Of a stretch of DNA of 64,000 nt, positions 1 to 8,684 are shown piece by piece; the stretch's first letter is position 1, and the number at the start of each line of letters is the position of its first letter. The notes beneath the pieces were generated by a model, which searched no databases, was not told the DNA's origin, and saw only the letters and a program-made list of their open reading frames with translations. The translations under genes and the position numbers were made by a program. The stretch is from Flagellimonas algicola (GTDB taxonomy: Bacteria > Bacteroidota > Bacteroidia > Flavobacteriales > Flavobacteriaceae): NCBI RefSeq assembly GCF_005937185.1, contig NZ_VCNI01000003.1, forward strand, positions 62,001 to 126,000, given 5' to 3'.

Positions 1-256
1 CCGAAAGGGACATAATGATCCAACCAAAGGTCACTACAATATAGCCCTCTTTCCGTTTGACTTCCTTTCTATGTCCCCGGGTATAGAACATAGCCATGAC
101 CCCAAATAACATGGTTACGATGGCCGCTAAACTAATATCCAGAGTTACGCCATCCTTGTACAGTCCACTAACAAAGGCCGCAACCAGCATAAAGGAGCCG
201 TTGCAAAGGAGCAACAGACCCATGATGTGAACTATAATGCGAGTATTAAGGCCCAT
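1..256 (-). CDS. trkH: TrkH-type K+ uptake membrane subunit (5' part only)
   Basis: Only the first 85 codons lie in the window; the gene continues past the left edge. The visible part begins MGLNTRIIVHIMG and contains two hydrophobic segments separated by a short loop, then a basic stretch (HRKEVKRKEG) and the start of a third segment ending GWIIMSLS, as in the N-terminus of TrkH/KtrB channels. The ATG shares one base with the stop codon of trkA (TAATG), so the two are translationally coupled and form the usual TrkA-TrkH K+ transport pair. The identification rests on the short N-terminus plus context. Confidence 0.85.
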   Translation of the reverse strand, partial: MGLNTRIIVHIMGLLLLCNGSFMLVAAFVSGLYKDGVTLDISLAAIVTMLFGVMAMFYTRGHRKEVKRKEGYIVVTFGWIIMSLS

Positions 257-1605
257 TATAAGAAGAGCTTTTCAATCCTTGGGATGGCTTTGGGTAGGCA
301 ACAGACCACAACGCGGTCCCCTTCCAAAATTTTGAAATCCCCAAGGGCAATAATACCTTTTCCGTCCCGGATTACGCCCCCAATACTGGCTTCCCTGGGG
401 AAGTTCAATTCCTTGATTATTTCTCCATTGACCAAGGAAGTTGGCTTGACTTCAAACTCCAAGATCTCGGCGTTAAGGTTATTTAAACGGGTAAGGGCCA
501 AGACCTCTCCTCTACGGATATATCTAAAGATATTATTGGCTGCCAGTAGTTTTTTATTGATAAGTGTATCCACACCAATGGATTGGGAAAGTTGGAAGTA
601 GTCCATATTTTCCACCATGGCAATGGTCTTCTTTATTTTTTTTGATTTAGCAACCAAGCAGGACATGATGTTGGTTTCCGAATTTCCTGTCACCGCTATG
701 AACGCATCCATGGAATCCAAACTCTCCTCGTCCAATAGCTCCACATTCCTTCCATCACCATTGATGACCAAGGCATGAGGAAGATCATCCGCAATATCAA
801 AGGCCTTTTCCTTGTCCTTTTCAATCAACTTTACATTGAATTTTTTGGTGCAAAGATCTCTAGCTGTCTTGAAACCTACCTTGCTGCCACCCAAGATCAT
901 CACATTTTTGATCTCCTTTTTCTGCATTCCCGTAAGTTTGTAGAGCTCCTCTACCCCTTCACTGGTGGTTATAAAGTATACTTGGTCCCCTTCCTTAAAA
1001 ATGGTATCACCCCTTGGAATTAAGGTAAATTGGGTACCCATCCGTTGCAGTGCAATGGGCATAAAGTGCAGTTCTGGAAAGATTTTGGCAGCTTCTTTTA
1101 CCATCTTGCCCACAAATGGGGCTGCTTTAGGAAGAAAAACGCCTATCATGGTCAATAAGCCGCCCTCAAATTCATAGGTATCATTAAAAGCAGACTGATT
1201 CAATAATAGCTGAATCTCCGTGGCCGCCAATTCTTCGGGGGATATCAATTCATCAATTCCTAACTCATCAAACTTGATAAGCTCCCTATTGTCCATGAAC
1301 TCGGTATTGGAAATCCGGGCAATGGTACGTTTACATCCCAGTTGTTTCGCCAACATACAAAGGGTCAAATTGGTAGTTTCCGAAGCCGTAACCCCAATAA
1401 CCAATTCGGAGCTTTGCACCTTCGCATCACGTAAAACTTCTATAGAAGTGGCATCGCCTCGCAGTACTCGGATATCCAAATGATTGTCCGCATAGGTAAG
1501 GCTTTCCTTGTCCGTATCGATCAAGGTGATAGCCTGCGCTTCATAAGACAAGAGTTTTGCCAAATGAAAACCTACTTCACCAGCTCCGGCTATAATAATC
1601 TTCAT
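256..1605 (-). CDS. trkA: Trk system potassium uptake regulatory protein TrkA
   Basis: TrkA is the cytoplasmic NAD(H)-binding regulator that gates TrkH channels. The 449 residues form two tandem RCK units, as in full-length TrkA. The first Rossmann motif is GAGEVG at residues 7-12, with the acidic LIDTD at the end of the second strand (about 28-32). The second motif is GGSKVG at 239-244. Each is followed by a TrkA-C domain (about 145-220 and 365-449). Start at 1605 fits the family N-terminus. A -7 box on the minus strand lies about 125 bases upstream, so the leader is long. trkH follows with a one-base overlap. Confidence 0.95.
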   Translation of the reverse strand: MKIIIAGAGEVGFHLAKLLSYEAQAITLIDTDKESLTYADNHLDIRVLRGDATSIEVLRDAKVQSSELVIGVTASETTNLTLCMLAKQLGCKRTIARISNTEFMDNRELIKFDELGIDELISPEELAATEIQLLLNQSAFNDTYEFEGGLLTMIGVFLPKAAPFVGKMVKEAAKIFPELHFMPIALQRMGTQFTLIPRGDTIFKEGDQVYFITTSEGVEELYKLTGMQKKEIKNVMILGGSKVGFKTARDLCTKKFNVKLIEKDKEKAFDIADDLPHALVINGDGRNVELLDEESLDSMDAFIAVTGNSETNIMSCLVAKSKKIKKTIAMVENMDYFQLSQSIGVDTLINKKLLAANNIFRYIRRGEVLALTRLNNLNAEILEFEVKPTSLVNGEIIKELNFPREASIGGVIRDGKGIIALGDFKILEGDRVVVCCLPKAIPRIEKLFL

Positions 1606-1730
1606 CGATTAAAATAAGATGTTCTTAAATAAATTCAATTCGCGCTACAAATGGTAAAAAAGAATAGAGATTTTGGTCCAAAAAGACACATACGTAACAT
1701 GATACGGAAAAGCTTTCCTTTGTTGTACGG

Positions 1731-1738
1731 CAAAATTA
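1731..1738 (-). promoter_or_regulatory. Candidate -7 box for trkA-trkH
   Basis: Read on the minus strand the octamer is TAATTTTG, a full match to the Bacteroidota primary-sigma -7 consensus TAnnTTTG. No convincing TTTG -33 element was seen at the usual distance. It lies back to back with the ubiE -7 box about 40 bases away. Confidence 0.45.
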
Positions 1739-1776
1739 CACAATTATTTTTGTACGCCTTCCATATACCTAAGTTG

Positions 1777-1784
1777 TATATTTG
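1777..1784 (+). promoter_or_regulatory. Candidate -7 box for ubiE-porT
   Basis: TATATTTG matches TAnnTTTG exactly and lies 16 bases before the ubiE ATG, giving a very short leader. A TTTG at 1749-1752 could be the -33 element, but the 24-base spacing is longer than usual. Confidence 0.55.
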
Positions 1785-1800
1785 CCAGCAAATTCTGTGA

Positions 1801-2529
1801 ATGTCAAAAAAAGTCATCCCATACAAGGATTCCGAGCTAGGAAAAAAGGAACAGGTAACCCAAATGTTCGACACCATTTCCAAGGATTACGATGGACTTA
1901 ATCGGGTTATTTCCTTTGGCATTGATGTAAAATGGCGCAAACGGGTTGTGGAAATTCTTAAAGGGAAAAAACCAGGGTCGATATTGGATATTGCCACCGG
2001 AACCGGGGATTTGGCCATTGCGATGACTGCAACAGGTGCCGAACATATAGTGGGTTTGGACATTTCTCCTGGAATGTTGGAGGTTGGAAGAACCAAAATC
2101 ACTAACAAAAAGCTTGAAAATACCATTGAAATGGTGGTAGGCGATAGCGAAAACCTCTCTTTTGAAGACCAATCCTTTGATGCCGTTACGGTAGCTTTTG
2201 GGGTTCGAAATTTCGAGAATCTTGAAAAAGGGCTTCAGGAAATACATCGAGTTTTAAAACCTGGTGGCAGTTTGGTCATTTTGGAGACTTCTGTACCTAC
2301 AAAATTCCCGTTTAAGCAAGGTTACCGGTTATACTGCGGCTATATCTTGCCAGTTATAGGTAAAATTTTCTCTAAAGACCGGTCCGCCTATGCTTATTTG
2401 AGCGAATCTGCTTCCCAGTTTCCACACGGTAAAGCTTTCAACAATATTTTGGCCAAAATTGGGTTTATAGGTATAGAGAACAAACCCCAGACATTTGGGG
2501 TGGCATCTATATATGTCGCGACAAAATAA
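1801..2529 (+). CDS. ubiE: Demethylmenaquinone methyltransferase UbiE/MenG
   Basis: SAM-dependent C-methyltransferase for the last step of menaquinone synthesis; Bacteroidota use menaquinone, so the MenG role is expected. The 242 residues are typical. SAM motif I is LDIATGTGD at 62-70. The acidic post-I residue (GLDISPGML, about 84-92), the motif around VVGDSENL and the family signature [23 protein letters not shown] are all present. The next gene, porT, begins 4 bases after the stop; this pairing is common in flavobacteria. An exact -7 box precedes the start. Confidence 0.96.
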   Translation: MSKKVIPYKDSELGKKEQVTQMFDTISKDYDGLNRVISFGIDVKWRKRVVEILKGKKPGSILDIATGTGDLAIAMTATGAEHIVGLDISPGMLEVGRTKITNKKLENTIEMVVGDSENLSFEDQSFDAVTVAFGVRNFENLEKGLQEIHRVLKPGGSLVILETSVPTKFPFKQGYRLYCGYILPVIGKIFSKDRSAYAYLSESASQFPHGKAFNNILAKIGFIGIENKPQTFGVASIYVATK

Positions 2530-2533
2530 TTTG

Positions 2534-3229
2534 ATGAAAAACCTCTTATCGTTCCTTGGCCTGCTACTGGTATGCCAAAGTGCTTTGTCCCAATTCAAAA
2601 AAGACCCCATTCTAAATCTTCAGACCGAGGATCAGAAGTTGTTGAACTGGGGTTACTATTTAGGGTTTAATCAATACGATTTCCAATTTGATTACAAAAA
2701 CAATGTAGGTCAAGACATTTTGGTAGATAAGAGCATGGGCTTTAATGTCGGGTTGATTGGTGAGCTACGGATCAACGAATTTTTGGATGCCCGTTTTGAA
2801 CCTGGACTTTTGTACACCCAAAGAGTCCTTGGATTCCCAGGGTTTACCTCCGAAAATGATGCCTTCAGGGAAGTTCGTTCCACCTATATCCGTTTTCCCT
2901 TATTGGTCAAGGCCAGTGCCAAACGTTTTGGCAACTGGAAACCTTTTGTCACCGGAGGTGTTTATACGGCCATGAATCTTGGCAGCAAGGAGGACAGCTT
3001 AGACGACAACAGCACGGGCGAATTCCGAATGAAAAAGAATGTCTACGGATACGAATTGGGCTTTGGTATAGATATCTACACAGAGTATTTTAAATTCTCC
3101 CCTTCCATAAGAGGTGTCTTTGCCCTAACAGATGAATTGGTACCTGACAATGACCCCAACAGTCCTTGGACAGGTAACATCAATGCCATGCGTACCCGTG
3201 GATTTTTCATCAATTTCACTTTTGAGTAG
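2534..3229 (+). CDS. porT: PorT-family outer-membrane beta-barrel protein (type IX secretion)
   Basis: The predicted product is 231 residues. Start chosen at 2534 because it gives a clean signal peptide (MKNLLSFLGLLLVCQSALSQ); an in-frame ATG at 2495 would overlap ubiE and mask the signal. The mature protein has alternating beta-strand patterns with aromatic girdles, a loop around ESTYIRFPLL-like sequence (RSTYIRFPLLVKA) and a final strand ending in phenylalanine (FFINFTFE), as in PorT-type 8-stranded barrels. PorT is needed for type IX secretion in Porphyromonas and Flavobacterium. Its place directly after ubiE is typical of the true PorT orthologue. Confidence 0.8.
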   Translation: MKNLLSFLGLLLVCQSALSQFKKDPILNLQTEDQKLLNWGYYLGFNQYDFQFDYKNNVGQDILVDKSMGFNVGLIGELRINEFLDARFEPGLLYTQRVLGFPGFTSENDAFREVRSTYIRFPLLVKASAKRFGNWKPFVTGGVYTAMNLGSKEDSLDDNSTGEFRMKKNVYGYELGFGIDIYTEYFKFSPSIRGVFALTDELVPDNDPNSPWTGNINAMRTRGFFINFTFE

Positions 3230-3285
3230 TTGGATAGTGAAACCCTAAATTCCAATTCGCAAATTCCAAAACTCAAAATTCAGAA
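3230..3285. repeat. AT-rich low-complexity spacer between convergent genes
   Basis: Between the convergent ends of porT and the RNA methyltransferase there is a run of imperfect AATTC/AAAACTC words (AATTCCAATTCGCAAATTCC and similar). No reading frame or terminator hairpin was recognised. Similar degenerate word-repeat tracts occur at 51743-51773, 62806-62824 and at the right edge. Confidence 0.4.
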
Positions 3286-4008
3286 TTAAGAATTCCTCCT
3301 AATCTCGTTGAGAAGAATCGCCGTTGCGGTTGCCACATTCAAACTTTCCGCTGATTGTACGCCAAACTGTGGAATAGACACTCGATTTGCAACAGTTTTT
3401 TCCACTTCTTGAGAAATTCCGTTGGCCTCATTGCCCATGATCAGAATCCCCTTTTCGGGAATGTCCTCCTGATAAATCGTTTCCCCATCCATAAAAGCTC
3501 CATAAATTGGAAGCTTCGTTGCCTTTAGGAAATCCGGTAATTCCACATAGTCTATTTGTACCCGAGCTATAGATCCCATGGTAGCTTGCAATACTTTTTG
3601 ATTATAGCAATCCACGGTATCTGGAGAACATACCAAATGCTTGATTCCAAACCAATCACACAATCGGATGATCGTGCCCAAATTCCCGGGATCCCGTACC
3701 GCATCCAAAGCCATTACCCAATCTGCTTCCTGTACTTCCTTGGGTTCGGGCATATGAAAAACACCCAATACCCCACTGGGAGTAGTAAACCCGCTCATTT
3801 GTTTTAAATCCCGGTTATTCACAGTTACTGCTTCTTCAATATCCATCCCTTTAAAGGCCGGGTCAATAAATATTTTGAAGGGAACCAATCCCTCTGCCAA
3901 CAACTCACTTACCGACTTTTTACCCTCCACAACAAAGAGTCCATGTTGAGTTCGGTACTTTTTTTGCTGTAAGCTTGTAACTAGCTTAATTTGGTTTTTG
4001 GTAACCAT
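3286..4008 (-). CDS. TrmH/SpoU-family RNA 2'-O-methyltransferase
   Basis: A 240-residue SPOUT-class RNA methyltransferase. An N-terminal substrate-binding domain (TQHGLFVVEGKKSVSELL, L30e-like fold) precedes the catalytic SpoU domain. The three motifs are visible: DAVRDPGNLGTIIR (motif 1, with the conserved Asn and Arg), MGNEANGIS (motif 2) and SLNVATATAILL (motif 3). Whether it modifies rRNA or tRNA cannot be told. The first 18 codons overlap the upstream region of the divergent tamL, so the two promoters are interlocked. Confidence 0.92.
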   Translation of the reverse strand: MVTKNQIKLVTSLQQKKYRTQHGLFVVEGKKSVSELLAEGLVPFKIFIDPAFKGMDIEEAVTVNNRDLKQMSGFTTPSGVLGVFHMPEPKEVQEADWVMALDAVRDPGNLGTIIRLCDWFGIKHLVCSPDTVDCYNQKVLQATMGSIARVQIDYVELPDFLKATKLPIYGAFMDGETIYQEDIPEKGILIMGNEANGISQEVEKTVANRVSIPQFGVQSAESLNVATATAILLNEIRRNS

Positions 4009-4026
4009 CTAAATCGTGTATTTTTG
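3997..4026 (+). promoter_or_regulatory. Promoter of tamL (TTTG-N18-TATTTTTG)
   Basis: TTTG at 3997-4000 and TATTTTTG at 4019-4026 are 18 bases apart, close to the Bacteroidota -33/-7 arrangement. The promoter lies inside the first codons of the divergent methyltransferase gene. It places the transcription start near 4031, which argues against tamL starting at any upstream codon. Confidence 0.6.
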
Positions 4027-4053
4027 GCGTCTATGAGGGGTTCTTATGGTCTA

Positions 4054-6618
4054 ATGCATTACTGGGCAAAAATAGGGCTATTGTTGCTTATGCTGACCAT
4101 GCTGGGTTGCAATACCCTAAAAAAGGTGGAGGACAACGAATTACTGCTCACCAAGAATTCCATCTACGCCGATGATGAGAAAATCACGGATGAAGACATT
4201 CGAAGCCTAATCGTCCAAAAACCCAATAGCAGTGTTTTGGGGTACCCCCTTCGGCTAAATCTCTATAATTTGGCCAAGGACAATCCTGATTCTTCATTTA
4301 CCGATTGGCTTCATCGAAAAGAAAAAAGAGAAAAACGCCTTAACAATCTGCTTTCCCAAAAACAGGTAAACCGTCTTAGAGAGTCTTTTGTGGTTAAGGG
4401 TGCCAGTGAATTTCTAAATAGAATTGGCGAACCTCCTTCGATAATCGATACCAGCCTAACCCAAAAGACCGTAGATCGTTTGCAGGCCTACTACAACAGT
4501 AAAGGCTATTTTAACAACACCGGAAGTTTTGACATTGTAAGGAGCAAAAGAAAAAAACGGGCGGGAATTGAGTACAAAATCAATCTGGAAAAGCCATTTA
4601 TGGTAGACACAGTAATCACCAACATTACTTCGCCAGAATTGGATTCCATTTACAACAAAACCGTAGAACAATCCTTTGTGAAGGAAGAGGATCAATTTGA
4701 TTTACTAAATTTTAATAATGAGCGGGAACGTTTGACCATCCTTTTCCGAAATTCTGGAGTATATAATTTTCAGGAAAGCTCGATCAACTATGATATATTA
4801 AGGGATACCACCCTAGCTGCTGATGATCAATTGATGGATGTACAACTAAACATTCAAAAACCGCGAAGCACCAATGATAGTACGGCCCAAAGTCCTTATC
4901 GCATCCATCGTTTCAAAAAAATCAATGTATTTGCCGATTATCAAATAGTCGGGAACCAAGATTCCCTTAACACTTTGGAATACGGTAACTATACCATTTA
5001 TTATAACAACAAGCTCAGATACAGACCAAAAGCACTTACGGATGCCATTTTCTTTCAAAAAGATAGTATCTATCGAGATTTGGACCGGATTAGGACCTAT
5101 AGGCAAATTACCAACCTAAACACCTTTAAGTATCCTAATATCGAGTTTATACCGGATTCTACACAGGCCCAGCTTATTACCAATATTTATCTGGCTCCAA
5201 GACCCAAGTTTTCCTTGAATCTGGATTTTGATGTAACCCATTCCAACATTCAGCAAGTGGGTACAGTGTTTGGCGCCACCGTGATAACCAGAAATGTTTT
5301 TGGGGGAGCGGAAACCTTGAATATATCAGCTAGAGGTTCCATCGGTTTGTTGAAAAACCCTTCACTTTCTGATGAGACTTTTACGTCTGAGCTGGGGGGA
5401 GATATCAATATCACTTTTCCGCGTATTTGGTTTCCGTTGAACACCGAGGGTATCATTCCTTATTATATGCTACCCCAAAGTCGGTTTTTGGTGGGTACCA
5501 ATTTTCAACGTAACCTAGGGTTGGACAGGCAAACCTTCAACACGGTTCTGTCCTATAACTGGACTCCGTCCTTAAGCTTGAAAAACAATATTGAACTGAT
5601 GAATGTGGAGTTTGTCAGAAATGTAAATCCAGATAACTTCTATAATGAGTATCGAAATACCTTCAATAACCTAGATGTAATTGCAGATCCCTTTGACACC
5701 GATCCACAATATGCATCATTTTTTGAGGATTCCGGTGATACCGATGACCCTTTCCGTTTAAGTATTCCGGATGGAGCAAACGGATTTGTGCAAGCGGTAT
5801 TGAACAATGAAATTCCGGTATCCACCGATAACTTTAATGAAGTCAACAGCATAGAGGAACGCCGACAACGGCTTACGGAAAACAACCTGATTTTTGCCAG
5901 TAACTACACCTTTACCAAAAATAGTAGGACGGACATCAATGACAATGACTTTTACCAGCTTCGGGTCAAACTAGAAAGTGCAGGAAACCTATTGTCTGCC
6001 TTGGAAGATGTGGTTCCCTATAATAAAAATGACGATGGACAGCTCTTGGTTTTTGGTGTTCCCTTCTCCCAATATATCAAAACGGAGTTTGATTACATTC
6101 GACATTGGGAACTTTCGGAGACCGATGTGTTGGCCTTCCGGAGCTTCTTTGGGCTAGCAGTGCCTTATGGCAACTCTGAAAGTGTGCCATTTGTCCGAAG
6201 TTATTTTGCTGGAGGCTCCAATGACAACCGCGCTTGGAACCCTTATGAATTGGGCCCTGGAAGCACGGACAACATCAATGATTTTAATGAGGCCAACCTA
6301 AAAATTGCCATGAACCTGGAATATCGGTTTCCTATTGCCGGTGATGTAAAGGGTGCTTTGTTTGCCGATGCCGGGAACATTTGGAATGTCTTTGACAACG
6401 AGGATAATCCAGATGCTGTATTCAATGATTTCAACTCCCTGGCAGACATCGCCTTGGGAACAGGATTAGGACTACGATACGATTTTACTTACTTCGTTTT
6501 TCGACTGGATGTGGGCTTTAAAACATACAATCCTGCCGAGGAATGGTCCAAACGCTGGTTCAGGAATTACAACCTCAGTGATGCCGTATTCAATATCGGA
6601 ATCAATTATCCTTTCTAG
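4054..6618 (+). CDS. tamL: TamL-type BamA/TamA family outer-membrane lipoprotein
   Basis: Large Omp85-superfamily protein (about 854 residues from this start). The N-terminus is a lipoprotein signal with lipobox LTMLGC, so the protein would be lipidated; that feature separates Bacteroidota TamL from proteobacterial TamA. POTRA-like repeats occupy roughly residues 30-400, followed by a C-terminal beta-barrel with the conserved GLRYDFTYFVFRLDVGFKT region and a terminal aromatic residue (NIGINYPF). It should act in outer-membrane protein assembly with a TamB partner, which is not next to it here. Start at 4054 (alternative 4033) follows from the promoter at 3997-4026. Confidence 0.88.
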   Translation: MHYWAKIGLLLLMLTMLGCNTLKKVEDNELLLTKNSIYADDEKITDEDIRSLIVQKPNSSVLGYPLRLNLYNLAKDNPDSSFTDWLHRKEKREKRLNNLLSQKQVNRLRESFVVKGASEFLNRIGEPPSIIDTSLTQKTVDRLQAYYNSKGYFNNTGSFDIVRSKRKKRAGIEYKINLEKPFMVDTVITNITSPELDSIYNKTVEQSFVKEEDQFDLLNFNNERERLTILFRNSGVYNFQESSINYDILRDTTLAADDQLMDVQLNIQKPRSTNDSTAQSPYRIHRFKKINVFADYQIVGNQDSLNTLEYGNYTIYYNNKLRYRPKALTDAIFFQKDSIYRDLDRIRTYRQITNLNTFKYPNIEFIPDSTQAQLITNIYLAPRPKFSLNLDFDVTHSNIQQVGTVFGATVITRNVFGGAETLNISARGSIGLLKNPSLSDETFTSELGGDINITFPRIWFPLNTEGIIPYYMLPQSRFLVGTNFQRNLGLDRQTFNTVLSYNWTPSLSLKNNIELMNVEFVRNVNPDNFYNEYRNTFNNLDVIADPFDTDPQYASFFEDSGDTDDPFRLSIPDGANGFVQAVLNNEIPVSTDNFNEVNSIEERRQRLTENNLIFASNYTFTKNSRTDINDNDFYQLRVKLESAGNLLSALEDVVPYNKNDDGQLLVFGVPFSQYIKTEFDYIRHWELSETDVLAFRSFFGLAVPYGNSESVPFVRSYFAGGSNDNRAWNPYELGPGSTDNINDFNEANLKIAMNLEYRFPIAGDVKGALFADAGNIWNVFDNEDNPDAVFNDFNSLADIALGTGLGLRYDFTYFVFRLDVGFKTYNPAEEWSKRWFRNYNLSDAVFNIGINYPF

Positions 6619-6632
6619 ACTAATTATTTTAT

Positions 6633-6640
6633 TACTTTTG
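6633..6640 (+). promoter_or_regulatory. Candidate -7 box for class II aldolase
   Basis: TACTTTTG matches TAnnTTTG and lies 32 bases before the aldolase ATG. The upstream element is weak (TTTC about 17 bases before). Confidence 0.5.
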
Positions 6641-6672
6641 TTCCTTGATTTAACCCATAACTAACTAAAATT

Positions 6673-7740
6673 ATGTCCCATAATATTAAGCCGGGAGTAG
6701 CCACAGGAGATGAAGTTCAAGCTATTTTCAACCATGCAAAGGAACACGGATATGCACTGCCTGCCGTAAATGTAATTGGTTCAAATACCATTAACGCAGT
6801 TTTGGAAACTGCCGCTGCACTAAACTCACCCGTAATTGTCCAATTCTCTAACGGAGGGGCCCAGTTCAATGCTGGAAAAGGACTATCAAATGATAATCAG
6901 AGAGCTGCTGTTCTTGGAGCTGTGGCCGGTGCCAAGCACGTGCACCAATTGGCTGAAGCTTACGGTGCAACTGTTATTCTTCATACCGACCACTGTGCGA
7001 AAAAATTATTGCCTTGGATTGATGGGATGTTGGAAGCCAGCGAGGAGCATTATGCAACCACAGGCAAATCGTTGTTTAGTTCACATATGATTGATTTATC
7101 CGAGGAACCCATTGAAGAGAACATCGAAATCTGCAAAAAATACTTGGAGCGCATGAGCAAAATGGACATGACATTGGAAATTGAGCTTGGTGTTACCGGA
7201 GGCGAGGAAGATGGTGTGGACAATACCGATGTGGACAGCTCCAAATTATATACCCAACCTGAGGAAGTGGCCTATGCCTACGAGGAATTGTCCAAAGTGA
7301 GCCCAAAATTCACCATTGCGGCGGCTTTTGGTAATGTTCACGGAGTGTACAAGCCTGGTAACGTTACATTGACACCGAAAATCTTGAAAAATTCGCAGGA
7401 ATTTGTTTCCGAGAAATATGAGGTAGAGCACAATCACATCGATTTTGTATTCCACGGAGGTTCCGGTTCTTCGGTTGAAGAAATAAGGGAATCCATTGGT
7501 TATGGTGTAATTAAAATGAACATCGATACGGATTTACAGTATGCATTCCTATCCGGGGTGCGTGATTATGTTCAGGATAAATCGGGCTATCTTCAAGCTC
7601 AAATTGGAAATCCGGATGGGGATGACCAACCCAACAAGAAATTTTATGACCCTAGGGTTTGGCTACGTGAAGGAGAAAAAGCATTTGTTGAGCGCTTGAA
7701 AAAAGCCTTTGAAGACCTAAATAACGTGAATACGTTGTAA
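6673..7740 (+). CDS. fbaA: Fructose-bisphosphate aldolase, class II
   Basis: Catalyses reversible cleavage of fructose 1,6-bisphosphate in glycolysis and gluconeogenesis. At 355 residues it matches the long class II-A form (E. coli FbaA-like). Zinc-site and catalytic segments are visible: LHTDHCAKK (about 104-112), the glutamate-rich ELGVTGGEEDGVDN loop, FGNVHGVYKPGNV and DFVFHGGSGSS, then NIDTD near the phosphate-binding end. accD follows after 37 bases and may be co-transcribed. Confidence 0.97.
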   Translation: MSHNIKPGVATGDEVQAIFNHAKEHGYALPAVNVIGSNTINAVLETAAALNSPVIVQFSNGGAQFNAGKGLSNDNQRAAVLGAVAGAKHVHQLAEAYGATVILHTDHCAKKLLPWIDGMLEASEEHYATTGKSLFSSHMIDLSEEPIEENIEICKKYLERMSKMDMTLEIELGVTGGEEDGVDNTDVDSSKLYTQPEEVAYAYEELSKVSPKFTIAAAFGNVHGVYKPGNVTLTPKILKNSQEFVSEKYEVEHNHIDFVFHGGSGSSVEEIRESIGYGVIKMNIDTDLQYAFLSGVRDYVQDKSGYLQAQIGNPDGDDQPNKKFYDPRVWLREGEKAFVERLKKAFEDLNNVNTL

Positions 7741-7777
7741 TTGACCATAAATAGCCGTTTAATTTAATACTGATTGC

Positions 7778-8638
7778 ATGTCGTCTTGGTTTAAGAGAAA
7801 GGAAAAAGGAATTCAAACCGCTACAGAGGAGAAAAAAGACACCCCAAAAGGCCTATGGTACAAGTCGCCCACAGGTAAAATAGTGGAGTCGGAAGATTTG
7901 GCCAAAAACTTTTACGTTAGTCCTGAGGATGATTACCATGTCAGAATTGGTAGTAAGGAATATTTTGAAATCCTCTTTGACGATAATCAGTACAAGGAAT
8001 TGGATGAAAAGTTGTCTGCCAAAGACCCTCTAAAATTCGTGGATACCAAAAAGTATTCGGATAGACTAAAGGCTGCCCAACAAAAAACAGGATTGAAGGA
8101 TGCTGTTCGGACAGCAGTTGGGAAGTCCAATGGCAACGAATTGGTCATAGCTTGTATGGATTTTAGCTTTATCGGTGGATCCATGGGAAGTGTGGTAGGC
8201 GAAAAAATTTCCAGGGCCATTGATGTAGCTAAAAAGAAGAAAATCCCATTTGTAATGATTTCGAAATCGGGAGGTGCACGAATGATGGAAGCTGCCCTTT
8301 CTTTGATGCAATTGGCCAAAACGTCAGCTAAACTGGCTCAATTGGCAGAAGCAAAAATTCCATATATCTCCTTGTGTACTGACCCAACAACGGGTGGAAC
8401 AACAGCTTCTTATGCCATGTTGGGCGATATTAATATAGCTGAACCAGGAGCTTTAATTGGCTTTGCTGGCCCAAGAGTGGTTAAAGATACTGTAGGAAAG
8501 GATTTGCCTGAAGGTTTCCAGACTTCTGAATTTGTGAAGGAACACGGTTTCTTGGACTTTATTGCACATCGAAAAGAACTGAAAAGGAAGATTAATTTAT
8601 ACATCGACCTGATTATGAATCAGCCGATACGAGCATAA
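7778..8638 (+). CDS. accD: Acetyl-CoA carboxylase carboxyltransferase subunit beta, zinc-ribbon ligands absent
   Basis: Beta subunit of the carboxyltransferase that makes malonyl-CoA for fatty acid synthesis, working with AccA encoded elsewhere. The 286 residues align along the family: [10 protein letters not shown] opening, [28 protein letters not shown] (oxyanion/CoA region) and [25 protein letters not shown]. The N-terminal zinc ribbon, CxxC-x14-CxxC in E. coli AccD, has no cysteine: the four positions are Ser30, Gly33, Ser48 and Asp51. The ribbon fold seems kept but metal-free. A strong bidirectional terminator follows. Confidence 0.95.
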   Translation: MSSWFKRKEKGIQTATEEKKDTPKGLWYKSPTGKIVESEDLAKNFYVSPEDDYHVRIGSKEYFEILFDDNQYKELDEKLSAKDPLKFVDTKKYSDRLKAAQQKTGLKDAVRTAVGKSNGNELVIACMDFSFIGGSMGSVVGEKISRAIDVAKKKKIPFVMISKSGGARMMEAALSLMQLAKTSAKLAQLAEAKIPYISLCTDPTTGGTTASYAMLGDINIAEPGALIGFAGPRVVKDTVGKDLPEGFQTSEFVKEHGFLDFIAHRKELKRKINLYIDLIMNQPIRA

Positions 8639-8643
8639 AAAAA

Positions 8644-8669
8644 AGCCCCGATGTATCGGGGCTTTTTTA
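8644..8669. terminator. Bidirectional terminator between accD and lipoprotein gene
   Basis: Perfect 8-bp stem AGCCCCGA/TCGGGGCT with a TGTA loop, flanked by an A-run on the left and a T-run on the right. It can therefore end both accD (plus) and the convergent lipoprotein gene (minus). Confidence 0.9.
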
Positions 8670-8684
8670 TTTAACTTATCCTTA

